Assembly: GCA_022828595.1 (NCBI GenBank)
Contig: JAKGHH010000001.1
Coordinates: forward strand, 208,940,348 to 209,004,347
Source: Nelumbo lutea
Lineage: Eukaryota > Streptophyta > Magnoliopsida > Proteales > Nelumbonaceae
Length of the DNA: 64,000 bases
Direction: 5' to 3'
The notes beneath the pieces are model-generated. The model made no database searches and was not told the DNA's origin. It saw nothing but the letters and a program-made list of their open reading frames with translations. Below, piece by piece: positions 12,217 through 20,967 of the stretch. How positions within the stretch are numbered: the first letter of the stretch is position 1; every line of letters begins with the position of its first letter. Made by a program: the position numbers and the translations under genes.

Positions 12217-12746
12217 GACTGGGCCAGTTCTATGTTTGATAGGCGGTCTACCACAGGCTATTGCACTTTCCTGGGGGGGTAACCTGGTGACATGGAAAAG
12301 TAAATAGACAATCGTGGCAAGAAGTAGTGCAAAAGCAGAATATAGGGCTATGGTGCATATTGCTTGTGAATTAGTGTGGCTAAGGAACCTTCTACAGGAA
12401 GTAGGGTACAACATCAATACTCCAATGAAACTCTATTGTGACAATCAGGCTGCAGTTCATATTTCTTCTAATCTAATGTTTGACTGGGCCGGTTCTATGT
12501 TTGATAGGCGGTCTACCACAGGCTATTGCACTTTCCTGGGGGGTAACCTGGTGACATGGAAAAGTAAGAAACAGACAGTCGTGGCAAGAAGTAGTGCAGA
12601 AGCAGAATATAGGGCTATGGTGCATACTGCTTGTGAATTAGTGTGGCTAAGGAACCTTCTAGAGGAAGTAGGGTACAACATCAATATTCCAATGAAACTC
12701 TATTATGACAACCAGGCTGCAGTTCATATTTCTTCTAATCTGATGT
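12217..12746 (+). repeat. 265-bp tandem duplication in inner copia RNase H
   Basis: GACTGGGCC(A/G)GTTCTATG begins at 12217 and 12482, giving two copies of 265 bp. The first has extra G in the GGGGGGG run and TAG in AAATAG where the second reads AAGAAACAG. The second copy joins the intact RNase H end (CATGAAAGAACC). 265 is again one more than a multiple of three. Confidence 0.9.
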
Positions 12747-12937
12747 TTCATGAAAGAACCAAGCACATTGAGGTTGACTGTCACTTTGTGAGGGAGAAGG
12801 TGCTAAATGGAGAGCTAGACACTACATACGTTAATACAGGAAACCAGTGGGCAGACTTATTTACAAAAGGGTTGAGTTGGGGAAGAGTGCACAATATATG
12901 TAACAAGCTAGGATTATATGATATATACTCACCAGCT

Positions 12938-12947
12938 TGAGGGGGAG
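12938..12947 (+). promoter_or_regulatory. Polypurine tract of the inner copia
   Basis: TGAGGGGGAG directly precedes the 3' LTR, the expected plus-strand primer of reverse transcription. The pol stop codon TGA overlaps its start. Confidence 0.85.
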
Positions 12948-13227
12948 TGTTAGCGTAAGGGGTATTTCTATCTTTATACTTATATTAAGGTTGTTGATCT
13001 GTAATATTATGTTAGAACCAGTGCTCCTTACTTAAATAAGGGCACATATCTTTTCCATTTATTTTAATAATAAAAGCACATATCTGGCCGAATGGGAGTT
13101 AGGTTTTTTGACTTCCAGTTCGAACCAGACTTTCTCATTTTCTCTCTCTCTCTTTCTTCCACCTTTCTACATCTCTACATGACTAACCTCAGACAAATAG
13201 AACTCCAAGGTAAGCCGAATCATAACA
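12948..13227 (+). repeat. 3' LTR of the inner copia (280 bp)
   Basis: Starts TGTTAGCG, ends CATAACA, followed by the AGATG target duplication. Differences from the 5' LTR include TCTATC for TCTGTC, GTTAGAACCAG for GCTAGAACCAA and a shorter CT run. Confidence 0.95.
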
Positions 13228-13232
13228 AGATG

Positions 13233-13445
13233 TATAAGTAATATACAGCAGGGACTATGCTAATAAGATACATCAAGTTACAGAGTCTCCACAAAATGAA
13301 CTTTGGAGCTTAGTTTTCTGTGTGACTTATGGTGACTAACCCTAGAGTGACTCTAGAAACCCTAGGAGCAATTCCTAGGCTTTTCTTCTTACTCTTCTCG
13401 TGCCTTCTCTCAAGGGTTTAAGATCAGCCACCCATAGCCATCAAA
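13233..13445 (-). repeat. Outer copia LTR, far half
   Basis: This is the sequence that joins 7336 when the inner copia and one AGATG copy are removed mentally. It continues in the outer orientation with no coding sequence. The outer LTR start could not be pinned because the other LTR of the outer element is missing. Confidence 0.5.
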
Positions 13446-13469
13446 GAAGGGGAGTGGATAGGAAATTAG

Positions 13470-13735
13470 ATGACTCGAAACAGTAAATGTGACCCTCCTC
13501 CTAGGCAAGTGGTAGTGGAGATTCAACATATAAACAGAAAGCATGTAGAGGCAGGTCATACCGTCATAGTAGCAAAATATGGGCTGAGAAACTTTGATTG
13601 GGATTCAAGAGAAGCTACAAGATCCCTCAGGTGCTCTATATGGAGGGGAATTGAGAAGAGATGTTATGGTTTCATAAAAGGCATAAAATATAAAGTGGGT
13701 GATGTGGATAGTGTGAGGTCAATATTTTAAAAGTG
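13470..13735 (+). mobile_element. LINE fragment, C-terminal reverse transcriptase region
   Basis: An open stretch contains VIVAKYGLRNFDWDSREATR and IWRGIEK...FIKGIKYKVGD. This matches the layout of the region between the RT and zinc-finger parts of plant LINEs (usual pattern: VI.AKYG...W.S...., LWK.I...., ..VG.G..). It is truncated at both ends and has no tail. It probably was present before the neighbouring GGCAC repeat and LINE. Confidence 0.55.
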
Positions 13736-13805
13736 CAAGGGGTTTTTTGCTCCTGAGGCACAAGGCAAGGAACATACGTTATTGAAGCAAGGCACAAAAT
13801 TTTTA
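13728..13805. repeat. Left half of a GGCAC-type repeat split by the LINE
   Basis: TTTTAAAAGTGCAAGG and GAGGCACAAGGCAAGG match the start of the better-preserved repeat at 17655-17860. The LINE at 13806-17009 is inserted here; the other half continues from 17010. The last 17 bases (13789-13805) are the LINE target duplication. Confidence 0.6.
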
Positions 13806-13899
13806 TTTTTTTTATCAATAAAAAGAAGTTTCATTAATGTAAAGAAATTACAGGGGTTATAGCTTATGAGTAGCCCCGGCTACCCCATTACAGTGCATC

Positions 13900-14352
13900 C
13901 ACTAGTAAATTTCCTTTTCACTTTTACAATTGAGCACAAAAACATCGATCCCTGTTCACCCCTTGTTTGGCTAGCTGGTTTGCAAGCCCATTTGCTACTC
14001 TATGAATCCACTGAATTGAAAGCTACATGTCCTTGGATAGACTTTTAATCTTCTTGATGTCATTTCTGAATATCCAAGGTGTACTGTCATGTTGTTTTAG
14101 CCAACTGATGATTACTTTTGAATCCCAATCCACAACCAACCTTTCCACCCCCATCTCCTTAGCTTTTTGTATCCCATATACCATTGCCTTCAGTTCAATT
14201 GTAATGGAATTTCCAATTCCAATGGGACCCGAAAACAGCCCCAGCACATTTCCTCTTTCATTTCTTATAACCCCTCCAATTCCAAATCTTCCTGGGTTTC
14301 CGAAACTGCTGCCATCAAAATTCAATTTGACAAAGCCTGGTTCAGGGGGCAC
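13900..14352 (-). pseudogene. LINE RNase H domain
   Basis: Reads GFVKLNFDGSSFGNPGRFGIGGVIRNERGNV, matching the plant LINE RNase H start (NFDGS.. with the first catalytic Asp). ELKAMVYGIQKA (catalytic Glu) and VDWDSKVIISWL (second Asp) follow. Downstream of a stop at 14023 the frame continues as RVANGLANQLAKQGVNR. This is the domain present in triplicate at 1752-2477 and in part at 62.1 kb, so three related LINEs lie in the window. Confidence 0.85.
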
Positions 14353-14649
14353 CCACTCCTTCAGGATCTTCTTTTTTGCTTAGGAAGAGTAAGCAACTAG
14401 CCTCCAATTCTTAATCATATCATCCACTGCAAAATTTGAAAATTAAGTTCAGTGTTTTCACCCATGAGATCACCTTCCTCATAATACTTTCAATAATTTT
14501 TGCCTTGCATCTTTCCTTATCTTCAAACAATCTCCGATTTCTTTCCTCCCATAGTACCCATAGTACTGCTGCCCTTGTGCCTCTCCACGTCATTCTCCCT
14601 CTTCACTTTGTCCATCTAAAAGTAGATGGCACAAACAATCTTTCCAAGT

Positions 14650-15394
14650 TCATTGGGGTGTCCCACCTACATCCAAATGGGTAGAAGAACCAATCCCAAA
14701 TGCTACTAGCAAGAGGACAGGAAACAAGAATATGAAAAGCATTCTCACCATTTGACTTACATAAATAGCACCAATTTGGTGAAAGGCACCAACCAGGTCT
14801 TTTCGTCTACAACCGATCACTAGTATTAATTGCACTATGATATACTTCCCAACAAAAAGCACCCACTTTGTGAGGGATAGGTTGACACCAAACTTCCTGT
14901 AAAGGAAAGGGTTCCCCAAGTTGGGTAGGAGAAGACAAAAGACTTGAAAAAAGAGGCACACAACTGAAAACACCTGAAGGATGGGGAGACCAAAGTCTAG
15001 TGTCTTGTTTAGAAGTGTCAAGCCACACCCCATCAAGCACCTAAAGTAGAGAAGACAAAGAATCCAGTTCTGAGTCCCTAACATTTCTCCTAAGTCCCAG
15101 GTTCCAAGTCAGACCAGACAAGGGTGGGGAGGGGGCAAGAAAATCAGCAATCGGTCTACCTTTAAGGGATGAAAGAGCAAAAATTGAGGGAAAGATTATT
15201 TTTAAAGATGACTCCCCCACCCAAATATCTTCCCAAATTTGGATTTTGTTACCTGAATTAAGATCAAATCTGATATGACTAAAAAACGAAGAGAGAAGTT
15301 TGTGAATTGCCTTCCATGGTGAATAACTCAATGCCCTGCTGGAAACTCTAGCATCCCATCCATTCTCTAAGAGCCCATGTATACTGGTTACCAC
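14650..15394 (-). pseudogene. LINE zinc-finger (zf-RVT) region
   Basis: Two overlapping frames at 15394-15041 and 15084-14650 carry the linker and the zf-RVT domain. Seen are IQIWEDIWVGESSL (the usual KFW.D.W.G.. position), GVFSC, FPLQEVW and a KVGAFCWEV-type stretch. Frameshifts separate them. No function remains. Confidence 0.7.
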
Positions 15395-15668
15395 TTTGTG
15401 CCAAAGCCTATCTGTCTCACCTAGGAATCTCTATAAGGACCATAACCACTTGCCCAAGAGAGCTTCATTCCTCTCCTTAAGTCTTCCAATGCCCTGCCCT
15501 CCCAAATCCTTCCTTCTAGTCACTATTTCCCATCTAACTAGATGATCTCTCTTCTTCTCATCATGTTCCCACAGAAAATCCCACATTATCTTCTCTAATT
15601 TCTTCCCAATAGCTTGAGGCATACTAAACACCAAGAGAGAGTAAACTGGGAAACTTGCTAAGGTGGCT

Positions 15669-16951
15669 CTAATAAGAGTAATCCTTCCCCCCCAGTGAGA
15701 CATAATTTCTCTTCCATGCTGCCAATTTCTTTTCAAACTTCTCTATTACCAGTTCCCAAAAACCTAAGTTTTTTGGGTTTGCACCTAGAGGGAGTCCTAG
15801 ATATTTCAAAGGCCACTCACTCCGCAAACAACCTAATTCCTTTACCCAAATATTGATCTCTTCTTGGTTTAGGTTAATCCCGGCTACAACACTCTTGTTG
15901 AGGTTCACTTTCAGATTTGTCGCTTTTTTCAAAAAGGTTAGCCACCAACCTAAGGTTCCTTGCTGCCAACTCTCCAACCCTTTAAAATACCTGTTGCATC
16001 AGCCTTCGAAATCAGTCTGCTAAGCACTTCTGCTAGGATCGTGAAGAGGAAGGGGGCAAGGGGATCTCCTTGCCTAACTCCTCTCTTAGCACTAAAGAAG
16101 TCCTTTACTACTCCAATGACTAGTACTGAGAAATGGCAAGACTGTAGACAGCCTTTCTTCCACCTACACCATCTTGCTCCAAATCCACAATTCCTAAGAG
16201 CCTCCAATAAGAACTCCCAATCCACAAAGTCATAGGCTTTCTCTAAATCTAATTTGCACACAATGCCTTTCTTTCCAGACTTCCTAAAATCTTCCACACA
16301 TTCATTAGCTATTAGGATTTGATCGGAGATTTGCCTTTCTTGGATGAAAGCCCCTTGAGACAGAGAGATAATTGCTAGGACGATCCTTTTTAGCCTCAAG
16401 GAGATGACCTTGGCAAGGATCTTATATTGGCTTGTTATCAAACTGATTGGCCTAAAATCCTTGGGATGGCAAACTCCATATTTCTTTGGGATCAATGCTA
16501 TGAAGGTAGCATTAACACCCCGGCTTACAACCCCTCTATGATAAAATTCCTTAAAGACTTTCATCGCATCCTCTTTCAGCCACTCCCAACAATCTTGATA
16601 GATAGCCGTCGTGAATCCATCAAGCCCAGGCGCCTTAGATTGATCCATTGAGAAAATTGCTTCTTTCACTTCACTCTCCTCAAAGTCTTTCTCTAGATTT
16701 CTAGACATAACCTCTTCTAGAACTAGCCATTCCAATCCTTCCATCTCCCATCTTCCTGATGTAGGCTTTCTGAAAATTGATTTAAAGTGATCCACCAAAG
16801 CCTTAGCAATCTCGTTTTGATTTGTTAAAGTTCTATTTTCTAGTTCTAGCACAGAGATTTGATTCTTTCTTTTTCTCCCATTTGCTATTATGTGGAAGAA
16901 TTTAGTGTTCCCATCCTCTCTCAAAAGCGTAGTTCCTAATTCTCCTTTCAA
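15669..16951 (-). pseudogene. LINE reverse transcriptase with the catalytic FADD segment missing
   Basis: The frame from 16951 to 15950 has LINE RT motifs in order: DGNTKFFH, SKAPGLDGFTTAIYQ, FRPISLI, GAFIQERQI, KLDLEKAYD and RGVRQGDPLAPFLF. After GILKGWRVGSKE (near 15965) the sequence passes almost directly to LGWWLTFLKKATNLKVNLNKS in another frame. In intact plant LINEs an LQFADDT-type segment of some tens of residues lies between these blocks and holds two of the metal-binding aspartates. The protein therefore lacks its active centre. Later motifs (LKYLGLPLG, LGGRITLI-like, MPQAIGKKLEKIMWDFLW) remain recognisable down to about 15431. Confidence 0.85.
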
Positions 16952-17009
16952 ATTTAGTCTTTCCTCCTTTTCCCCTATCTCTAATATAAAATCTCTTTGT
17001 TGATAAAAA

Positions 17010-17250
17010 AAGGCACAAAATTTTTAAAATTTAAAAAGAAAGAGCAAAAATTCAAAATTAATCAAAAAAGAGAAAAACTAGTATTAATTAAAAAATGCAA
17101 ACTTAAATTTTAAGCTAAATGTTTTAAAAACAATCTCAAATTAAATTACATAGACATAACATATAAAACATAGTCAAACACTCAACAATTCAAGCATATG
17201 AAACTTCCAATCTCATTATCTTGTTCCTGATTACATTACTTTAGAAAACC
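17010..17250. other. A-rich DNA, right half of the split GGCAC repeat
   Basis: Begins with the second target duplication of the LINE, followed by A-rich degenerate sequence like that at 17735-17830. No gene seen. Confidence 0.5.
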
Positions 17251-17465
17251 AAGGACCAAAATATCAATACGCCCAATACCAACAATTGGGTATCAATGCA
17301 AATTGATAAGACCAATACTTTTGCTTTTTTTTATTTTATTAGCATGAGATGGATACCCTCTATCATCCCAAACTTTCAAAACCCTTGAACCCTGTGTGAA
17401 TTGATGTATCCATACGTCTCCATGACCACCAATGTGGGACGTATCATTTCAATATTTTGATCCTT
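17250..17465. repeat. Foldback element, AAGGACCAAAATATCAATACG family
   Basis: The left end CAAGGACCAAAATATCAATACG is the reverse complement, with few mismatches, of the right end CGTATCATTTCAATATTTTGATCCTTG, making a stem of about 22 bp over 216 bp. Relatives are seen at 3830-3935 (right end only) and 58866-59069. It looks like a non-autonomous DNA transposon, superfamily unassigned. Confidence 0.65.
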
Positions 17466-17654
17466 GCTGAGAACCCCTTTTTTGCTAGTGTTGCCCATTC
17501 ATCCTTCTTAATACAAAGCAAGACACCTTTTAAAAGATAAGAAACTATAATTAAAATTACAAAATAAATCTTTTATGTACAGGTTGTGAATTTAAGACCC
17601 TAGCATGGACTTGTTTGTGCTTGCCTCAAGGAGCTTGGTCGGGGGTGTCCCAGT

Positions 17655-18030
17655 GTTTTAAAAGTGCAAGGCACAAAAAAGGCACAGGGGTCAATCTACG
17701 CCTGAGGTGCGTGCCTTTTTTAGCAAGGCACAAAAAATTAAAAAAAATGCTAAAAATAAAAAAAAATGCCAAAATTTTCAAAACAAAAAATAAAAAATTA
17801 TTAAACATAATATTAATAAAAACATAAAATGTGCCTGAGGCACGCCTTTTAAATCATTGGGGTGTCCACCCCCAGGCCCAGCCACTATGCTTAGAAAAGC
17901 ACAAAATTGAACTCTGAAGCACACCTGGTCTGGCTTGAGGCACAAGGCACACCAAGCGCATGCATTTCCAAGGGGGCTGCACCACGTGCCTCGCCTATGT
18001 GCCTAGATGCATTTTTTAAATCACTAGGTG
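17655..18030. repeat. GGCAC-type repeats, two adjoining members
   Basis: TTTTAAAAGTGCAAGGCACAAAAAAGGCAC at the left and TGTGCCTGAGGCACGCCTTTTAAATC at about 17830-17860 are near inverted copies. The middle is A-rich. A second piece at 17880-18030, with TTGAGGCACAAGGCACACC and GTGCCTAGATGCATTTTTTAAATCA, resembles the end again. Behaves as a dispersed non-autonomous repeat family. Confidence 0.6.
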
Positions 18031-18033
18031 AGG

Positions 18034-18700
18034 TTTTGGAAAGATAAATAGTGTGGAGACAACTCCCTAATGAAGGAATTCCCAGCTTTGGATAGATTTG
18101 CTAGTACTTAAAATTATTCAATGGTTAGGTGATTTGGTTCCTGGATTGAGAAGGAACTTAAGACTGGGAGATTGATAGCTAAACAGAATTTTGAATTCTT
18201 TAAGCAAGGTGCAGTCTAATCTATTCAGCCTTTATTACAAAGTATGGAGATGAGATAGTTTAGGGGTATTCTCCATCAGATCCTTTTATTTTTTTGATAA
18301 ATCTCCATCAGATCCTTTTTTAGGAGGCAAATCATAGCACGGCTAATGGATTCCCTTCATTCCTAGTATGGATTGCAGTCCCTGGATGTCTTACTAGGGA
18401 TAGCCTTATCAGAAGAGGCTTACAGATTGATTCAAACGTATGTGTGATGTGTGGGTCTAAAGTGAAGACTACAGATCACCTGTTTGTGCATTCCTAGTGT
18501 GGATTGCAGTCCCTGGATGTCTTACTAAGGGATAGCCTTATCAGAAGGGACTTACAGATTGATTCAAACGTATGTGTGATGTGTGGGTCGAAAGTGGAGA
18601 CTACAGATCACCTGTTTGTGCATTGTGAAGCAGCCAGCACATGCTGGACAAGGGTTCTAAACCTTTTCAGGATAGTGGGATGCTTTCCAAATGAGCTGAA
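18034..18700 (+). mobile_element. LINE fragment with zf-RVT domain and a 131-bp tandem duplication
   Basis: Upstream part has scraps of the RT C-terminal linker. The zinc-finger part reads RRDLQIDSNVCVMCGSKVETTDHLFVHCEAASTCW, the conserved C..C....E...HLF..C pattern of plant LINEs. A unit of about 131 bp beginning CATTCCTAGT(A/G)TGGATTGCAG is repeated at 18358-18488 and 18489-18619. Also ATCTCCATCAGATCCTTTT occurs twice near 18270-18320. Dead fragment. Confidence 0.75.
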
Positions 18701-18946
18701 TACATCCGAACTCCAAGAACATGACACCATACATCAACCCTTGAAACTTTCCAAACTCAAAAACACAATTATGACTACCCCCTTAAACCCCAATTCTGAA
18801 AAATAACAACTACTGAGAATATGAGAGAACTATCTAAAAGGGGAAAGTAGTTTCAATTAGTATCCCAATAGCAGTCATTTGGAACATTTGAAAGGAAAGA
18901 AACTCACACGTACTCAGGAATGTAGCATGTAGTAATAAGGAGCTTA
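18701..18946. other. No recognisable feature
   Basis: Unique-looking A/T-rich DNA between the LINE fragment and the MITE. The open frame reaching from the LINE to about 18806 becomes unlike any LINE domain. Confidence 0.4.
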
Positions 18947-19247
18947 GGCCAAGTTTGGGAGTGCTTATTCGAATAAGCACTTATTTTGGGATGAGATCAC
19001 ACCAATAAGCACTTGTTTGTGTTAGGGAAATAAGCCCGAATAAGTGCTTATTCCCAAGAATAAATGCTTATTTGAGAAGCCCAAATTTCAGGCTTATTTT
19101 TAAGTGCTTGTTTCCTTTCCAGCCTGGCCTGTCTTGGGCCACCATGTCATTTTGAAAATACCTATACTACACCTGTTTGAAATAAGTGTTTTTTCATCAA
19201 ATGCTCATGAGCACTTATTTTTCAAATAAGCACTCCCAAACTCCACC
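18947..19247. repeat. Harbinger/Tourist-like MITE, intact copy (301 bp)
   Basis: Ends GGCCAAGTTTGGGAGTGCTTATT and AATAAGCACTCCCAAACTCCACC are inverted repeats of about 22 bp with few mismatches. The left flank is TTA; the right flank is TAT, so the 3-bp target duplication is imperfect. A second copy with clean TAA flanks is at 29220-33452, which supports the PIF/Harbinger assignment. Subterminal AATAAGCACTTATT motifs recur within it. Confidence 0.8.
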
Positions 19248-19347
19248 TATGGCTAACATAACTAGCACTTCATGGAATTCTATTCGCAAAGAATTTTTTT
19301 GGAATGGCACACAGCCCTATTTTGGCATTTGAAAATATGTGTACAAA

Positions 19348-20959
19348 TAGGGGTGGCAATTGGGTGGGTTTGGGTTGAGCTTCAACCCAACCCATCTAAC
19401 TCATCAACCCATTAACAATCCATTTAGATAAAATTAAATGGTTTGGGTTGGCACCCAAACACGCCTCAACCCAATCTAACCCACCCAACACCCCAACCCA
19501 TTAAGGAAAATATAGAAAATAATATGGCATAAACTGTAGAAAATATAATATAAATTGCAGAAAATACAGAAATTATAAAAAACAAAAAATGCAGAAACAA
19601 AAGTAACATAAATTACATAAGAATATAAAAATTAAGAAAAATAATTAAAAGTGAAAATATATATATAACCAGTATCATAAAAACACAAAAATGAAGAAAA
19701 TCAATAGAAATAGAAATAGAAATTACAAAAGAGAAAGAAAAACCAGAAATCATAGAAAAACAGAAGTTGCAGAAACATAGAAAATGAAGAAAAATATAAA
19801 AACCACTAAAAATAACAAACATTATAGAAAAAACATAGAAATAATAACAGAAATTATTACAAATATAAAAATACAAAAAAAATAACAGAAACTGCAAAAG
19901 AGATAACAAAAATTATAAAAAATATATAAATTTCAGGAAAAATTACAAAAAATAACAGAAATTATAGGAAAGCATAAAAATTATAAAACTATAACAGAAA
20001 TTATAGAAAGAACTTCTGGTACATTCAGAAAGGGGCAGTGAAAGAAAAAACATTTAATTTAAGATTACATATAAGATTTGATTAATAAGGGAGGATTGAA
20101 TGAATATACCCATTGGATCCAGTAGAATAAATGAAACATGAGTAAAAACAATGGATTTGAAAAATAAATCAGAAAAACTAATGAAACAGGAGTAAATAAA
20201 TAATGGACTTGAAAATAAATTAGATAAGCTATCAATCCATCAATAGAGGTAAAGAAGTGATGCTGAGTTCTGGATTTTATTAACATCATAGGAAAGTAGC
20301 ACCTTCTTTTACCAGCAGGGCAAACTAATGCCATGACATCACTTTGATTTTACCCAGGTGAACTTGAAGAAATAACTCTAGTGTATGGAGGGATAACTCA
20401 GTAGTTCTGCAAGCTCTTGCCCTACCTTGTACAATTAATCCAAAAAGATTAATTTGTTGGTTGAAAGTAGCAGCTTCTGCATGTCCTAGAGAAATATGGA
20501 ATGGATCACAACGAAGATAAATGAATCAACTCTGTTGTCATTGAAGCAGCTTTAGTTCGTGTATGGAAGGACCGCTGCCACTGAGTTCGTGTTGGTTAGG
20601 GTTTGGATAACTAGAGAGAGAGAGAGAGAGAGAGAGAGATTGAGGTAGTCTAGGGTTAGGAAACTGTTTGCCGTGATCTTCAACCACAGATTAGGGTTGG
20701 AATGCAGAGAGAGAGGAATGAAAGAAAATCGGGAAAAAATATTCAAAAGCAAGAAAGATGAAAAATCAAAATGCAAAATTTCCTAATATATCAATGGATA
20801 CCCATTGGGTACCCATCACCCAACCCATCCAATCCTTTAAGCGTCACTTTAATTAACCAACCCGCTACTGACCCAGCATTGAAAAAACACAACCCAATCC
20901 ATTAATAAATGGGTGGGCTGGGCAGGTTCAACGGGTTGGGTTGGAACTTGCCACCCCTA
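19348..20959. mobile_element. Non-autonomous hAT element, 1.6 kb
   Basis: Ends TAGGGGTGGCAA and TTGCCACCCCTA form 12-bp terminal inverted repeats, flanked by 8-bp direct repeats TGTACAAA (19340-19347) and TTTACAAA (20960-20967), matching at 7 of 8. Eight-bp duplications are typical of hAT transposons. Both subterminal regions are packed with CCCAACCC/GGGTTGGG motifs. The interior has an A-rich degenerate array of GAAATTATA-type words (19500-20010), a (GA)n run at 20612-20639 and no transposase. Confidence 0.85.
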
Positions 20960-20967
20960 TTTACAAA

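Larger units (their letters stand above)
9372..12940 (+). pseudogene. Copia pol: protease, integrase, reverse transcriptase, RNase H, interrupted
   Basis: Same frame as gag at entry. The protease core reads DFGASVHMTG where the active site should be DSGA or DTGA, so the catalytic motif is damaged. The GAG-pre-integrase motif WHCRFGHPS is at about 9785. The integrase core starts at HSDVWGPY (about 9955). The frame shifts near 10080 and returns near 10325. A Pro-rich linker (10660-10860) precedes reverse transcriptase, which has GCKWVY, LKARLVAKGYSQ, QLDIKNVFLHG and an intact YVDD (about 11585). RNase H follows but contains TAG at 11946 and two tandem duplications. The final part (EHT-like HERTKHIEVDCHFVREK, about 12750) ends at TGA 12938. 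Confidence 0.9.
7337..13227 (+). mobile_element. Full-length Ty1/copia retrotransposon (inner element), inactive
   Basis: 5,891 bp, bounded by LTRs that begin TGTTAGCG and end CATAACA, with a 5-bp target duplication AGATG at 7332-7336 and 13228-13232. Order is LTR, Met-tRNA PBS, leader, gag, protease, integrase, reverse transcriptase, RNase H, polypurine tract, LTR, which is the copia order. The two LTRs differ at roughly ten or more positions plus a few indels, so the insertion is not recent. In-frame stops at 8556 (TGA), 9183, 9339 and 11946 (all TAG), frameshifts near 10080 and 10325, an altered protease core, and two internal tandem duplications inactivate it. Confidence 0.95.
13806..17009 (-). 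mobile_element. 5'-truncated L1-type LINE, minus strand
   Basis: About 3.2 kb flanked by a 17-bp target duplication, AAGGCACAAAATTTTTA, at 13789-13805 and 17010-17026. Read leftward: reverse transcriptase (16951-15950 onward), the RT-to-zinc-finger region (15977-15041), zf-RVT (15084-14650), RNase H (14352-13900) and a short A tail against the left TSD. The endonuclease ORF is missing, as expected for 5' truncation during target-primed reverse transcription. Several frameshifts separate the domains. There is no gag-like ORF1. Confidence 0.93.

Noticed and set aside
14027..14383. Plus-strand frames over the LINE
   Set aside because: Shadows of the minus-strand RNase H and RT domains.
13000..18000. 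A third full LTR element
   Set aside because: No further LTR pair, primer-binding site or polypurine tract could be matched in this stretch.
19613..19909. 98-codon Phe/Ile/Tyr-rich minus-strand frame
   Set aside because: Translation of the A-rich array inside the hAT element.
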